Part shown: positions 36,524 to 44,987 of the stretch, piece by piece | How the letters are laid out: each line of letters opens with the position of its first letter | How positions within the stretch are numbered: position 1 is the stretch's first letter | The notes under the pieces: model-generated | Database searches by the model: none | The model's input: only the letters and a program-made list of their open reading frames with translations | Told to the model about the DNA's origin: nothing | Made by a program: the position numbers and the translations under genes | DNA from: Chitinophagales bacterium | GTDB lineage: Bacteria; Bacteroidota; Bacteroidia; Chitinophagales; CAIOSU01 | DNA length: 64,000 nt | Direction: 5' to 3' | NCBI GenBank assembly: GCA_040877935.1 | Contig: JBBDNB010000023.1 | Span: 52,729-116,728, forward strand

Positions 36524-38947
36524 ATGAGCACTTCTATGGGAAAAGAACAATCAAAAGAAGATCAATTGTCTTATAAAGCATTTAAAGCCCAAGTATTGGA
36601 AGATTATAAATTGTCCTGCGAAAGTAGAGAAGCCAGCTTGATGGGCAGAAAAGAAGTGCTTACCGGAAAGGCCAAATTCGGTATTTTTGGCGATGGAAAA
36701 GAAGTGGCGCAAATTGCATTGGCAAAAAACTTCAAACCCGGAGATTTCCGCTCGGGCTACTACCGCGACCAAACCATTATGTTTGCGGCCGGAATTACCA
36801 ATACCCAAGAATTTTTCGCCCAGCTTTATGCCAATACCAATTTAGAGGAAGAGCCCGCTTCTGCCGGACGACAAATGAATGCGCACTTTGCTACGCGCAG
36901 TTTGGATGAAAATGGGAATTGGAAGGATTTGGTAAATATGAAAAACAGTTCTGCCGATTGTTCCCCCACTGCCAGCCAAATGGCCCGAGCCGTTGGTTTG
37001 GCTATGGCCTCCAAAAAATACAGAGAAAACCCGAAAATTAAGGAAGCGGAAAAATTCTCGAGAAATGGCGATGAAGTCTGCTTTTGCACCATTGGCGATG
37101 CCAGCACTTCCGAAGGATTGTTTTGGGAAGCCATCAATGCAGCGGGCGTAACCAAAATCCCCATGGTAGTTTCCATTTGGGACGATGGTTATGGCATATC
37201 CGTTTCAAACGAATACCAAACCACCAAAGGCGATATTGGCGAAGTGCTCAAAGGTTTCGCCAGCGACAAAAAAAACGAAGGCATTGACATATACACGGTC
37301 AATGGCTGGGACTATGCTTCGCTTTGTGAGGCCTATGAGAAAGGCGTGGAAAAAGTCAGGGAAAGTCACCGACCAGCTATATTCCACATTAAAGAAATGA
37401 CCCAGCCACAGGGGCATTCTACCAGTGGATCGCACGAACGCTACAAAAGCAAGGAGCGCCTGGAGTGGGAAGCAGAACATGATTGCATCCAAAAAATGCG
37501 CGAATGGATTGTTGATTCAGCCCTGGCAAAAGCAGATGCTTTGGATGAAATCGAAAAAAAGGCAAAAGCCGATGCTCTGGACGCAAAAAAGGCAGCATGG
37601 AAATCTTTTCAGAATGCCATTAAAAAAGATGTGAATGAAGCAGGACAATTACTGAAAGAAGCCGCAGAAAGTACCGGAAACAAACAAATAGCCCAGGTTG
37701 CCCTTACACTTAAAAACCAAATGGATCCCATTCGAAAAGATGCTTTGCTTTCGATAAAACATGCCATTTGGGCATTGCGACATGAAGATCATCCGGTTAA
37801 GGAAAAATTACTGCTCAAAAAAGAGCAATGGGAACAGGGAAACAGCGAACGCTACAATTCACACCTGTACAGCCAAAGCGATGAAAATGCACTGGATGTG
37901 CCCGTTGTGCCGGCAGAATATGCCGATGACACACCGGAAATAAATGGCTATGAAATATTGAACAAAGCTTTTGATGCCATGCTGGAAAATGATTCCCGAG
38001 TTTTTGCCTTTGGTGAGGATTTGGGAAAAATTGGCGGAGTTAACCAGGCTTTTGCCGGATTGCAGGAAAAATATGGCGAAGAGCGGGTTTCTGATACCGG
38101 CATTCGCGAGGCGACCATTATCGGGCAGGGCATAGGAATGGCCATGCGTGGTCTGCGCCCTATTGCGGAGATTCAATATTTGGATTATGTAATTTACGGT
38201 CTGCAACCACTTACCGATGATTTGGCCTGTTTGCAATACCGCAGCAAAGGCGGGCAAAAAGCACCTTTGATTGTTCGGACGCGCGGTCATCGGTTTGAGG
38301 GGATTTGGCATACCGGATCGCCCATTGGAATGATATTGAATGCTATTCGTGGAATGCGCTTTTGTGTGCCGCGAAATATGACACAGGCTGCTGGCATGTA
38401 CAATACCCTTTTGCAATCTGATGAACCGGGATTGCTCATTGAATGCCTGAATGGTTATCGCCTGAAAGAAAAACTGCCTTCCAACCTGGGGGAAATGACC
38501 GTTCCACTGGGTGTGCCGGAAGTTTTGCACGAGGGCAATGACATTAGCTTGGTGACTTATGGCTCATGTGTAAGAGTAGCAGAAGAGGCAATACTACTTT
38601 TAGATCAGGCCGGAATAAGTGTGGAATTGATTGATGTGCAGACTTTACTGCCTTTTGATCGACACGAATTGATTTTGGAATCCATCAAAAAAACCAACCG
38701 GGTGGTTTTCCTGGATGAAGATGTACCGGGCGGAGCTTCTGCTTATATGATGCAGCAGGTTTTGGACAAACAAAAAGCCTATTTATACCTCGACAGTGCC
38801 CCAAAGGCCATCAGTGCCAAAGATCACCGCTCGGCTTATGCCTCAGATGGAAATTACTTTTGCAAACCCAATGCAGAGGATATTTTTGAAACAGCTTACA
38901 GTTTAATGCATGAATTTGATCCCGGGGCTTATCCTAAACTGTATTGA
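36524..38947 (+). CDS. 2-oxo acid dehydrogenase E1, alpha and beta subunits fused
   Basis: The 807-residue protein joins an E1-alpha domain and an E1-beta domain. In the alpha part, GDASTSEGLFWEAIN near residues 189-203 forms the thiamine diphosphate/Mg site, with SIWDDGYGISVS after it. The beta part starts near residue 465 (EINGYEILNKAFDAMLENDS), with FGEDLGKIGGV, RVSDTGIREATIIG and DDLACLQYRSKGGQ. In most bacteria these are two genes; this fusion is common in Bacteroidota. It decarboxylates branched-chain 2-oxo acids or pyruvate and transfers the acyl group to E2 lipoate. E2 and E3 genes are not adjacent. Substrate class is uncertain. Confidence 0.92.
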   Translation: MSTSMGKEQSKEDQLSYKAFKAQVLEDYKLSCESREASLMGRKEVLTGKAKFGIFGDGKEVAQIALAKNFKPGDFRSGYYRDQTIMFAAGITNTQEFFAQLYANTNLEEEPASAGRQMNAHFATRSLDENGNWKDLVNMKNSSADCSPTASQMARAVGLAMASKKYRENPKIKEAEKFSRNGDEVCFCTIGDASTSEGLFWEAINAAGVTKIPMVVSIWDDGYGISVSNEYQTTKGDIGEVLKGFASDKKNEGIDIYTVNGWDYASLCEAYEKGVEKVRESHRPAIFHIKEMTQPQGHSTSGSHERYKSKERLEWEAEHDCIQKMREWIVDSALAKADALDEIEKKAKADALDAKKAAWKSFQNAIKKDVNEAGQLLKEAAESTGNKQIAQVALTLKNQMDPIRKDALLSIKHAIWALRHEDHPVKEKLLLKKEQWEQGNSERYNSHLYSQSDENALDVPVVPAEYADDTPEINGYEILNKAFDAMLENDSRVFAFGEDLGKIGGVNQAFAGLQEKYGEERVSDTGIREATIIGQGIGMAMRGLRPIAEIQYLDYVIYGLQPLTDDLACLQYRSKGGQKAPLIVRTRGHRFEGIWHTGSPIGMILNAIRGMRFCVPRNMTQAAGMYNTLLQSDEPGLLIECLNGYRLKEKLPSNLGEMTVPLGVPEVLHEGNDISLVTYGSCVRVAEEAILLLDQAGISVELIDVQTLLPFDRHELILESIKKTNRVVFLDEDVPGGASAYMMQQVLDKQKAYLYLDSAPKAISAKDHRSAYASDGNYFCKPNAEDIFETAYSLMHEFDPGAYPKLY

Positions 38948-38990
38948 GCTTAGTCTATATTTTTTCAAATTCCAGTCTTAAAAAAGTATA

Positions 38991-40070
38991 TTATTTAGGC
39001 GCCTTTCTTAGTAGTATCATAGCCAAAATCCCAAAAATGATATTGGGAATCCACACGCCCCAGAACGGATCGAGATTGCCATTGGTAGAAAAAGTAGTGG
39101 AAAAGCGCGAGAAAAGAATATAACCAGAGCTCAGCGCAAAACCCAATACAATATGCAGCCCAAGTCCTCCGCGCATTTTCCTGGATGCCAGGGAAAAGCC
39201 GATCAATGTGAGGATAATAGCCGTAAAAGCATCGGCAGTTCTGCGATAAAATTCTATTTGATAGAATTCGGTATTGTCGGAACCTTTCTGTTTCAGCTCT
39301 GCAATATGCTCATTGAGTTCAATTGAATTCATTTCCTCCATCAAGCTGGTACGCGCATCAAAATCTTTGGGATAAAAACCAATCAAAGTGTCTAAATCCC
39401 TGCCCTGGCGAATTTCTTCATCCATTTGATCTATTTTACGGGCAAAATAATTCCGCATTTCCCATTGCTGCTTTTCAGTTGACCACTGAATTTTATCTGC
39501 TCTCAGCTTATATATTAATTTCCCGTTTTTAATTTTTTCATAAGTAAACTTATAACCTACAGAGTCTTTTGGTGTGTAATTTTCTATATATATGTAGGTG
39601 TCTTTTTGAATCTGCATGTGTATATTATGCCCCACATGTTTCAGCTTATGGCTACTAATATGAGTGTATTCAAAACTCAAGCGCCCTTTATTAGCCTCAG
39701 GCACAATAAAATGATTGGTGAAAAATAATAAAGTAGCCAGTAAGGTAGCGGAGAAAATATAAGGAGCCAGCAACCTGTAAAAACTCACTCCACTACCCAG
39801 AATAGCTACTATCTCAGAATTGGAAGCCATTTTTGATGTGAAGAAAATGACTGAAATAAATATAAAAAGCGGAGCCAGCAAGGCGTCTATATAAGGAATG
39901 AAATTGAGGTAATAATCAAATACAATTTCATCGAGGGGAATATATTTATCAAAGAAATTATCAATTTTTTCCGTGAGGTCAATAATGATGGCAACCAGGG
40001 TAAAGAGCAGGATACTGAAGAAAAAAGTACCCAGGAATTTCTTGATGATAAAAAGGTCTAATTTCTTCAT
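38991..40070 (-). CDS. LptF/LptG-type lipopolysaccharide export permease
   Basis: The 359-residue membrane protein belongs to the YjgP/YjgQ family. An N-terminal membrane helix (FLGTFFFSILLFTLVAIII) is followed by two more before residue 125, then a soluble beta-jellyroll-like region, then three C-terminal helices (DAFTAIILTLIGFSLASRKM, GLHIVLGFALSSGYILF). The family forms the inner-membrane LPS transporter with LptB. It lies one base after tgt, an arrangement often seen in Bacteroidota, and is surely cotranscribed. F and G cannot be distinguished here; a single permease gene in this position is usually annotated LptG-like. Confidence 0.9.
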   Translation of the reverse strand: MKKLDLFIIKKFLGTFFFSILLFTLVAIIIDLTEKIDNFFDKYIPLDEIVFDYYLNFIPYIDALLAPLFIFISVIFFTSKMASNSEIVAILGSGVSFYRLLAPYIFSATLLATLLFFTNHFIVPEANKGRLSFEYTHISSHKLKHVGHNIHMQIQKDTYIYIENYTPKDSVGYKFTYEKIKNGKLIYKLRADKIQWSTEKQQWEMRNYFARKIDQMDEEIRQGRDLDTLIGFYPKDFDARTSLMEEMNSIELNEHIAELKQKGSDNTEFYQIEFYRRTADAFTAIILTLIGFSLASRKMRGGLGLHIVLGFALSSGYILFSRFSTTFSTNGNLDPFWGVWIPNIIFGILAMILLRKAPK

Positions 40071-40071
40071 T

Positions 40072-41202
40072 TTACAGTCGCTGTGAAATAATCGGTAAAA
40101 CTTCAGCTTTCCATTTACTGAAATTCCCTTCTAATATCTGGGCTCTTGCTGTTTTAACCAAATGCAGGTAAAAACTCAGATTGTTCAGGCTTGCAATTTG
40201 CATGCCCAACAATTCCCGCGCATGGAACAAATGGCGCAAATAAGCTTTGGTATGCAATCTGCTCGTGGTACACTCTCCTTCAGGATCAATAGGCGAAAAA
40301 TCAGCTTCCCATTTTTTATTCTTGATATTGATAATCCCCTGCGAAGTAAACAACATACCATTTCTGCCATTCCGGGTAGGCATCACACAATCAAACATAT
40401 CAATTCCCAAAGCGATACATTCCAAAATATTTTCAGGAGTACCCACGCCCATTAAGTAACGTGGCTTTTCTTCAGGCAAAACAGAACAAACCACTTCGGT
40501 CATTCCATACATATCCTCATGTGGTTCTCCCACAGAAAGCCCACCAATGGCATTTCCAAAACAATCCTGTGCCGCAATATATTCGGCAGATTGCAAACGC
40601 AAATCTTTATAGGTACTGCCCTGCACAATAGGAAACAATTCCTGCTCATAGTTATATTTGGGTTGCGTTTCATTCATCCTGTCAATACATCTTTTCAACC
40701 AGCGATGCGTCATGTGCATTGATTTTTTGGCGTAATTGTATTCACAGGGATAGGGTGTGCATTCGTCAAAAGCCATAATAATATCTGCACCAATAACGCG
40801 CTGAATATCTATTGCATATTCCGGGGTAAAAAAATGCTTGGAACCATCAATATGCGATCGAAAATTCACGCCCTCTTCTTTGATTTTTCTCGTCCCAGAA
40901 AGGGAGTACACCTGGTATCCTCCCGAATCGGTCAAAATGGGTTTTTTCCAGGAATTGAACTCATGCAAACCACCGGCTTTTTGTATGATATCCAACCCGG
41001 GACGCAAATAAAGATGATAGGTATTGCCCAAAATAATTTGTGCTTCTATTTCTTTTTCCAATTCCTCAAAATGCACGCCTTTTACAGTTCCCGCAGTTCC
41101 AACCGGCATAAACATAGGTGTTTCGATTTCCCCGTGTTCCGTATAAATTTTCCCCGCCCGGGCTTTGCTTTGCGTATCCTTTCCCGCTAATTCAAATTTC
41201 AA
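40072..41202 (-). CDS. tgt: Queuine tRNA-ribosyltransferase
   Basis: The 376-residue protein is a bacterial-type TGT. LTDSGGYQVYSL near residues 90-101 contains the catalytic-region Asp, and FDECTPYP and GGLSVGEP are conserved. LMGVGTPENILECIALGIDMFDCVMPTRNGRNG contains the nucleophilic Asp. The zinc site is unusual in this stretch: GECTTSRLHTKAYLRHLFHA keeps one Cys, and the expected CxCxxC is reduced to a single C with TTS. It exchanges guanine-34 for preQ1 in Asn, Asp, His and Tyr tRNAs. The downstream lptF/G gene begins after one base. Confidence 0.93.
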   Translation of the reverse strand: MKFELAGKDTQSKARAGKIYTEHGEIETPMFMPVGTAGTVKGVHFEELEKEIEAQIILGNTYHLYLRPGLDIIQKAGGLHEFNSWKKPILTDSGGYQVYSLSGTRKIKEEGVNFRSHIDGSKHFFTPEYAIDIQRVIGADIIMAFDECTPYPCEYNYAKKSMHMTHRWLKRCIDRMNETQPKYNYEQELFPIVQGSTYKDLRLQSAEYIAAQDCFGNAIGGLSVGEPHEDMYGMTEVVCSVLPEEKPRYLMGVGTPENILECIALGIDMFDCVMPTRNGRNGMLFTSQGIINIKNKKWEADFSPIDPEGECTTSRLHTKAYLRHLFHARELLGMQIASLNNLSFYLHLVKTARAQILEGNFSKWKAEVLPIISQRL

Positions 41203-41238
41203 TGGCTTGTTTCTTTCCGGTTCTGAAATGCTTTACTT

Positions 41239-42345
41239 TTGGCAAAGTACGGACAATCCATATTGAAATTGATCATACTGAGCTATATTTTCATTGTCAG
41301 CACTGCATTATTTCTATTATGCAGAATACTCATTGGTTTTGTCTTTTTCACATACAAAAATAAAGAAAATGATACTGCCCCGCCTGTCAGCTGGGTTATT
41401 TGTGCCAAAAATGAAATTGCATGCTTAGAAAAAAACACGGCAAAATGGCTCGAGCAAAAATACCATCAATGGGAATTGATCATAGTGTTGGACCGCTGTA
41501 CTGATGGGAGTGCTGAGTTTCTAAAAAACTTCTCAGATCATCCAAATTTAAAAATCGCAAAAAACCTGAGCGCAGATTTTCCGGGGAAAAGAAATGCGCT
41601 GATTGCAGGAGCCAAAGCTTCAACTTATGAAAATATATTGCTTTGCGATGCCGACTGCCTTCCTGAATCCGATCAATGGATTAAAAAAATGGCAGCTCAA
41701 TTTGATGATAAAACAGATTTTGTAATTGGCTTATCGCCCTATGAAAAGGAAAGCGGGCCGCTCAATGCTTTTATTAGATTTGAAACCTTTCATACGGCAA
41801 TGCTTTACGGGGCTGCGGCTATTTTCGGAAAACCCTATATGGCAGTTGGCAGAAACCTAGGGGTTAAAAAGAAATACCTTTCAGAGGTTTATTTCAAAAC
41901 TGCCAAAAGCATATCCGGTGATGATGATTTGCTGGTCAATCAACTGGCAAACAAAAACAACAGCAGCATTTGTCTTGAGAAGGGCAGTCTGGTTTATTCC
42001 AAAGCAAAAAATAACTGGAAATCTTTTTTCAGACAAAAACAAAGACATGCCGGAGCCGGATCTTTTTATACATTTGGCAGCCGCACTTTACTGGGTTTAT
42101 ATTATTTAACATGCATAATGTTTTATGCCAGTGCTGTTTTGGTCATTTTACTTTATGAGCTAAATAATCAGTTGTTTTATATCTTTGGTGCAGCAATTTT
42201 GCTCAATGCAATTTTGTTGTTTTACATTAATCATAAGCTGAAATTCGGAATCAGCCCGCAAGTACTGCTGGCAGGTGATTTTTGCTTATCGTTTTTTTTA
42301 ATTAGCTTGGGAATCCTTTCAGGGAAGCAAGTAAGGAGATGGTGA
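41239..42345 (+). CDS. Family 2 glycosyltransferase, membrane-anchored
   Basis: The 368-residue protein has an N-terminal membrane helix (LKLIILSYIFIVSTALFLLC) and a GT-A glycosyltransferase domain. SWVICAKNEIACLEKNTAKW binds the nucleotide, LCDADCLPESD holds the DxD-type metal site, and SGDDDLLVNQLA with RQKQRHAGAG supplies the C-terminal catalytic motifs (ED and Q/RXXRW-like). Three C-terminal helices follow. The layout suggests a processive or lipid-linked transferase at the inner membrane. It overlaps the sigma-factor gene by 7 bp, so the three genes GT2-sigma-rsmG form one operon. The substrate is unknown. Confidence 0.88.
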   Translation: MAKYGQSILKLIILSYIFIVSTALFLLCRILIGFVFFTYKNKENDTAPPVSWVICAKNEIACLEKNTAKWLEQKYHQWELIIVLDRCTDGSAEFLKNFSDHPNLKIAKNLSADFPGKRNALIAGAKASTYENILLCDADCLPESDQWIKKMAAQFDDKTDFVIGLSPYEKESGPLNAFIRFETFHTAMLYGAAAIFGKPYMAVGRNLGVKKKYLSEVYFKTAKSISGDDDLLVNQLANKNNSSICLEKGSLVYSKAKNNWKSFFRQKQRHAGAGSFYTFGSRTLLGLYYLTCIMFYASAVLVILLYELNNQLFYIFGAAILLNAILLFYINHKLKFGISPQVLLAGDFCLSFFLISLGILSGKQVRRW

Positions 42346-42947
42346 AAAAAGATACTTCGACAAATCGTTCTAAAGAAGATTTAGAACTGGTAAAACTGGC
42401 CGTAAAAAATCGCGATCAGGGAGCATTTAAGAAATTAATGGCCCGTTATAAAGACTCTATTTTCTTTATGGTGCTTAAAATCGTGCACAACAGGGATGAT
42501 GCAGAAGACATTACCATAGAATCGTTCGGCAAGGCTTTTAACAATATTCATAAATACGACCAGCGCTACGCATTCAGCACCTGGCTGTATAAAATTGCCA
42601 CCAACAACAGCATAGACTTTATCCGAAAAAAGCGATTGGAAACAACTTCCCTTGACAAAACTTTCACTTCGGGTGACGGTGATGAAATGAGTATAGATGT
42701 TAAATCTGAAGCGCTGAATCCCGAAGAAAAAATGGAGCGCAAGCAAAGGGCTTTTACGGTACGCGGTAATATTGAAAAGCTCGGAGACAAATACAAACAG
42801 CTGATCAAATTGCGCTATTATGAAGAATATTCCTATGATGAAATAGCAAAAGAACTTGACCTCCCGCTTGGTACTGTAAAAGCACAATTGTACCGCGCCA
42901 AAGAATTACTCTTTAAACAAATCAACACCGATAAGGACAATTTCTAA
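42339..42947 (+). CDS. ECF-type RNA polymerase sigma factor
   Basis: The 202-residue protein has sigma region 2 (YKDSIFFMVLKIVHNRDDAED, then FGKAFNNIHKYDQRYAFSTW, LYKIATNNSIDFIRKKRLE) and region 4 (YKQLIKLRYYEEYSYDEIA, DLPLGTVKAQLYRAKELL). These are the two domains of group 4 (ECF) sigma factors. The start ATG overlaps the end of the glycosyltransferase gene, and rsmG starts at the base after its stop, implying translational coupling. No anti-sigma gene is adjacent, as in several constitutive ECF sigmas of Bacteroidota such as the RpoE-like housekeeping form. The regulon is unknown. Confidence 0.93.
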   Translation: MVKKDTSTNRSKEDLELVKLAVKNRDQGAFKKLMARYKDSIFFMVLKIVHNRDDAEDITIESFGKAFNNIHKYDQRYAFSTWLYKIATNNSIDFIRKKRLETTSLDKTFTSGDGDEMSIDVKSEALNPEEKMERKQRAFTVRGNIEKLGDKYKQLIKLRYYEEYSYDEIAKELDLPLGTVKAQLYRAKELLFKQINTDKDNF

Positions 42948-43574
42948 ATGGAAGCGTCTCTTATTTTCAAATACTTTCCCAATCTAAGTGATTTGCAGAA
43001 AAAGCAAATTGAGCAATTGCTGCCACTCTACAAAGACTGGAACAGCAAGATCAATGTAGTTTCCAGAAAAGATATCGACCAGCTTTATTTACACCATGTG
43101 TTGCACTCCCTTAGTATTGCTAAATTTATTTCGTTTAAACCCGGCACCAAAATATTAGACCTCGGTTGTGGCGGAGGTTTTCCCGGCATTCCCCTGGCCA
43201 TACTTTTTCCTGAAGTGGAATTTCATCTTGTAGATTCTGTTCGAAAAAAAATAGCTGTAGTAGAAAATATAGCAGAAGCACTTGAGCTGAAAAATGCAAA
43301 AGCTGAACAAGCCAGGGCTGAGGAATTAAAAAGCAGCTACGATTTTGTAGTTACACGGGCAGTAGCACCCTTAGATAAGCTGCTGAGTTGGACCCGTGGC
43401 AAGTATGCCTGCCTTACTCCAAATGCATTGCCACAAGGTTTGATCGCACTGAAAGGCGGAGACCTTTACCATGAAATAAAAGCCGCTCACCGAAAAGCCG
43501 ACAAAATTCCCATAACAGATTATTTCAAAGAAGATTATTTCAAAGGGAAGAAATTGGTTTATGTGGCGATGTAA
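42948..43574 (+). CDS. rsmG: 16S rRNA m7G527 methyltransferase
   Basis: The 208-residue protein matches RsmG (GidB): NWNSKINVVSRKDIDQLYLHH variant DWNSKINVVSRKDIDQLY near residue 30, HVLHSLSI, the SAM-binding ILDLGCGGGFPGIPLAILFP near 67-86, and VTRAVAPLDKLLSW. It methylates N7 of G527 in 16S rRNA; loss confers low-level streptomycin resistance in other bacteria. It directly follows the sigma-factor gene. Length is normal for the family. Confidence 0.95.
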   Translation: MEASLIFKYFPNLSDLQKKQIEQLLPLYKDWNSKINVVSRKDIDQLYLHHVLHSLSIAKFISFKPGTKILDLGCGGGFPGIPLAILFPEVEFHLVDSVRKKIAVVENIAEALELKNAKAEQARAEELKSSYDFVVTRAVAPLDKLLSWTRGKYACLTPNALPQGLIALKGGDLYHEIKAAHRKADKIPITDYFKEDYFKGKKLVYVAM

Positions 43575-43686
43575 TTAAACCACTACCAATGTGAAGTTTG
43601 GTTGAAAGAGCAGCATATAGAACTTAGGATGAAAGCATTTTAGAAACCTACTCTAATTCCTTGTGAAACAAGTGTGAGAAAAGAAA

Positions 43687-43722
43687 ATCAGAGTGAGCAT
43701 GAGCAAAGTGCTCACTCTGATT
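43687..43722 (-). terminator. Terminator of tRNA-Leu
   Basis: AATCAGAGTGAGC pairs with GCTCACTCTGATT across a 10-base loop, followed by TTTCTTTTC on the minus strand. It begins five bases past the tRNA 3' end. Confidence 0.85.
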
Positions 43723-43726
43723 ATAG

Positions 43727-43810
43727 TACCCAGGGTGGGAATCGAACCCACACGATGTTGCCACCACTGGATTTTGAATCCAGCGCGTCTACCAGTTCCG
43801 CCACCTGGGC
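43727..43810 (-). tRNA. tRNA-Leu (CAA)
   Basis: On the minus strand a full 84-base cloverleaf can be drawn. The acceptor stem GCCCAGG pairs with CCTGGGT. The D arm is GGCGGAACTGGTAGACGC. The anticodon arm CTGGA-TTCAAAA-TCCAG carries CAA. A long variable arm (TGGTGGCAACATCGT) marks it as type II, and the T arm is GTGGG-TTCGATT-CCCAC. CCA is not encoded. A terminator hairpin follows at 43687-43722. Confidence 0.97.
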
Positions 43811-43933
43811 ATTTTCACTATTTAAAGAACAATTGCTTTTCAGCAAAGGAATGCAAAATTATTCATTCTTTACCATTATACAAGTAATCTCTTTATTATT
43901 TTCACCCTAAATAAAATCAAATATCTTCCAGAA

Positions 43934-44059
43934 ATGAGGTATTATTTATTCTTGGATGAAAGTGGCGATCACGGTTTGAAAAATATTGACTCTGGGTTTC
44001 CTGTATTCGTATTATGTGGCTTATTGATTTCTGAGGATAAACATTATGAAATCAATTAA
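43934..44059 (+). pseudogene. DUF3800 protein, N-terminal remnant
   Basis: ATG at 43934 opens 41 codons reading MRYYLFLDESGDHGLKNIDS, then GFPVFVLCGLLISEDKHYEIN and a stop. YLFLDESGD plus a FVLxG strand is the start of DUF3800 proteins, RNase H-like predicted nucleases of more than 200 residues often found with mobile elements. The rest is missing; a perfect hairpin follows immediately. It is a truncated gene fragment. Confidence 0.75.
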
Positions 44060-44064
44060 AAAAA

Positions 44065-44089
44065 CAAAGAAGCTTTTGAAGCTTCTTTG
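44065..44089. terminator. Hairpin, possible bidirectional terminator
   Basis: CAAAGAAGCTT-TTG-AAGCTTCTTTG is an 11-bp perfect stem with a 3-base loop. It lies right after the DUF3800 remnant stop and 81 bp downstream of the minus-strand gene ending at 44170. Confidence 0.55.
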
Positions 44090-44169
44090 CCGACCGGGGA
44101 CACCCCAATCCAATATCATTTATTAACTATTACTTCAAAAGTATAGATATAGTTTCAAACCCCCAAAAT

Positions 44170-44976
44170 TTATTTCACCTCCATATAATCTTTGGCCATC
44201 ACTCCATCATCTTTTTGAGGCAGATTGGCTGCCAAAAAATCAGAAATGGGCGGGAAATTATTGCGCATAATATCCATCAGGTCATTGCTGTTGGAAGGGA
44301 AATAAACTGTTGCTACATCACCTGCCAGCTGATTGCCTTCCTTGTCAAAAATTGAGAAATGCACCAATACTTCCCGTTCAAAAGTATTTGTTGCACGATC
44401 CAGACAGTGCTCGTAATTGGTCTTTAAATTAAACTGGTTGATAAACACAAAAACATCAGTACCGTATTTATCGCTCAGATAGGGCAGAAGGTCAGGATTT
44501 TTAATTTTTACATTAATAAACTTTTTATAATCATCTCCTATGTTATTGTCTTGTTTGGACTCTTGAGATTCTTGTTCCCCTTTTTTTCTTGAAAATAGTC
44601 CTTTGGTTTTTTCTACAAGCCCTTTTTCATTGCTTTCCATTTCCTCTTTTACCTGCACCGATTTTGCTTTGTCTTCAAAATAGCCGATGCTGTTGTAGAT
44701 ACCGGCAAGGTCTTTTTGGGCATCTTTGGCCGAGTCACTGATCATTGAGCGCGAACTGTATTCCTGCATAATCCGTGCATTCATATTGATGCTTAACCCA
44801 TAGCGGAACATTTTTCGCACCTCGGGAATGGATTTGCTATTGTATTTTGCCAACTCCTGGTCAGAATCGGAAAAATACATATCCGGGTTAAAAGGAATAA
44901 TCATTACTGAAGGATCTTTTGCTGTTAAAAGCATTGCTGAAAAGATCAAAAAGCCGAAAATTAAAGATCGTAGCAT
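44170..44976 (-). CDS. Conserved exported protein of unknown function
   Basis: The 268-residue protein starts with a short hydrophobic signal (MLRSLIFGFLIFSAMLLTA). No family was recognised. The first part reads MIIPFNPDMYFSDSDQELAK and suggests a mature start near KDPSV. A charged, low-complexity stretch with many Lys, Glu and Gln (about 110-150, for example GLFSRKKGEQESQESKQ) separates it from a mixed alpha/beta C-terminal half (YGTDVFVFINQFNLKTNYEH, VLVHFSIFDKEGNQLAGDVA). The latter resembles a lipoprotein-type beta domain. It lies 11 bp after the M50 protease gene and is likely cotranscribed, hinting at an envelope role. Confidence 0.75.
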   Translation of the reverse strand: MLRSLIFGFLIFSAMLLTAKDPSVMIIPFNPDMYFSDSDQELAKYNSKSIPEVRKMFRYGLSINMNARIMQEYSSRSMISDSAKDAQKDLAGIYNSIGYFEDKAKSVQVKEEMESNEKGLVEKTKGLFSRKKGEQESQESKQDNNIGDDYKKFINVKIKNPDLLPYLSDKYGTDVFVFINQFNLKTNYEHCLDRATNTFEREVLVHFSIFDKEGNQLAGDVATVYFPSNSNDLMDIMRNNFPPISDFLAANLPQKDDGVMAKDYMEVK

Positions 44977-44987
44977 AGTTGATTAAT

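Noticed and set aside
38950..38990. Terminator between the convergent E1 fusion and lptF/G-like genes
   Set aside because: No stem of useful length could be drawn in the 43-bp gap.
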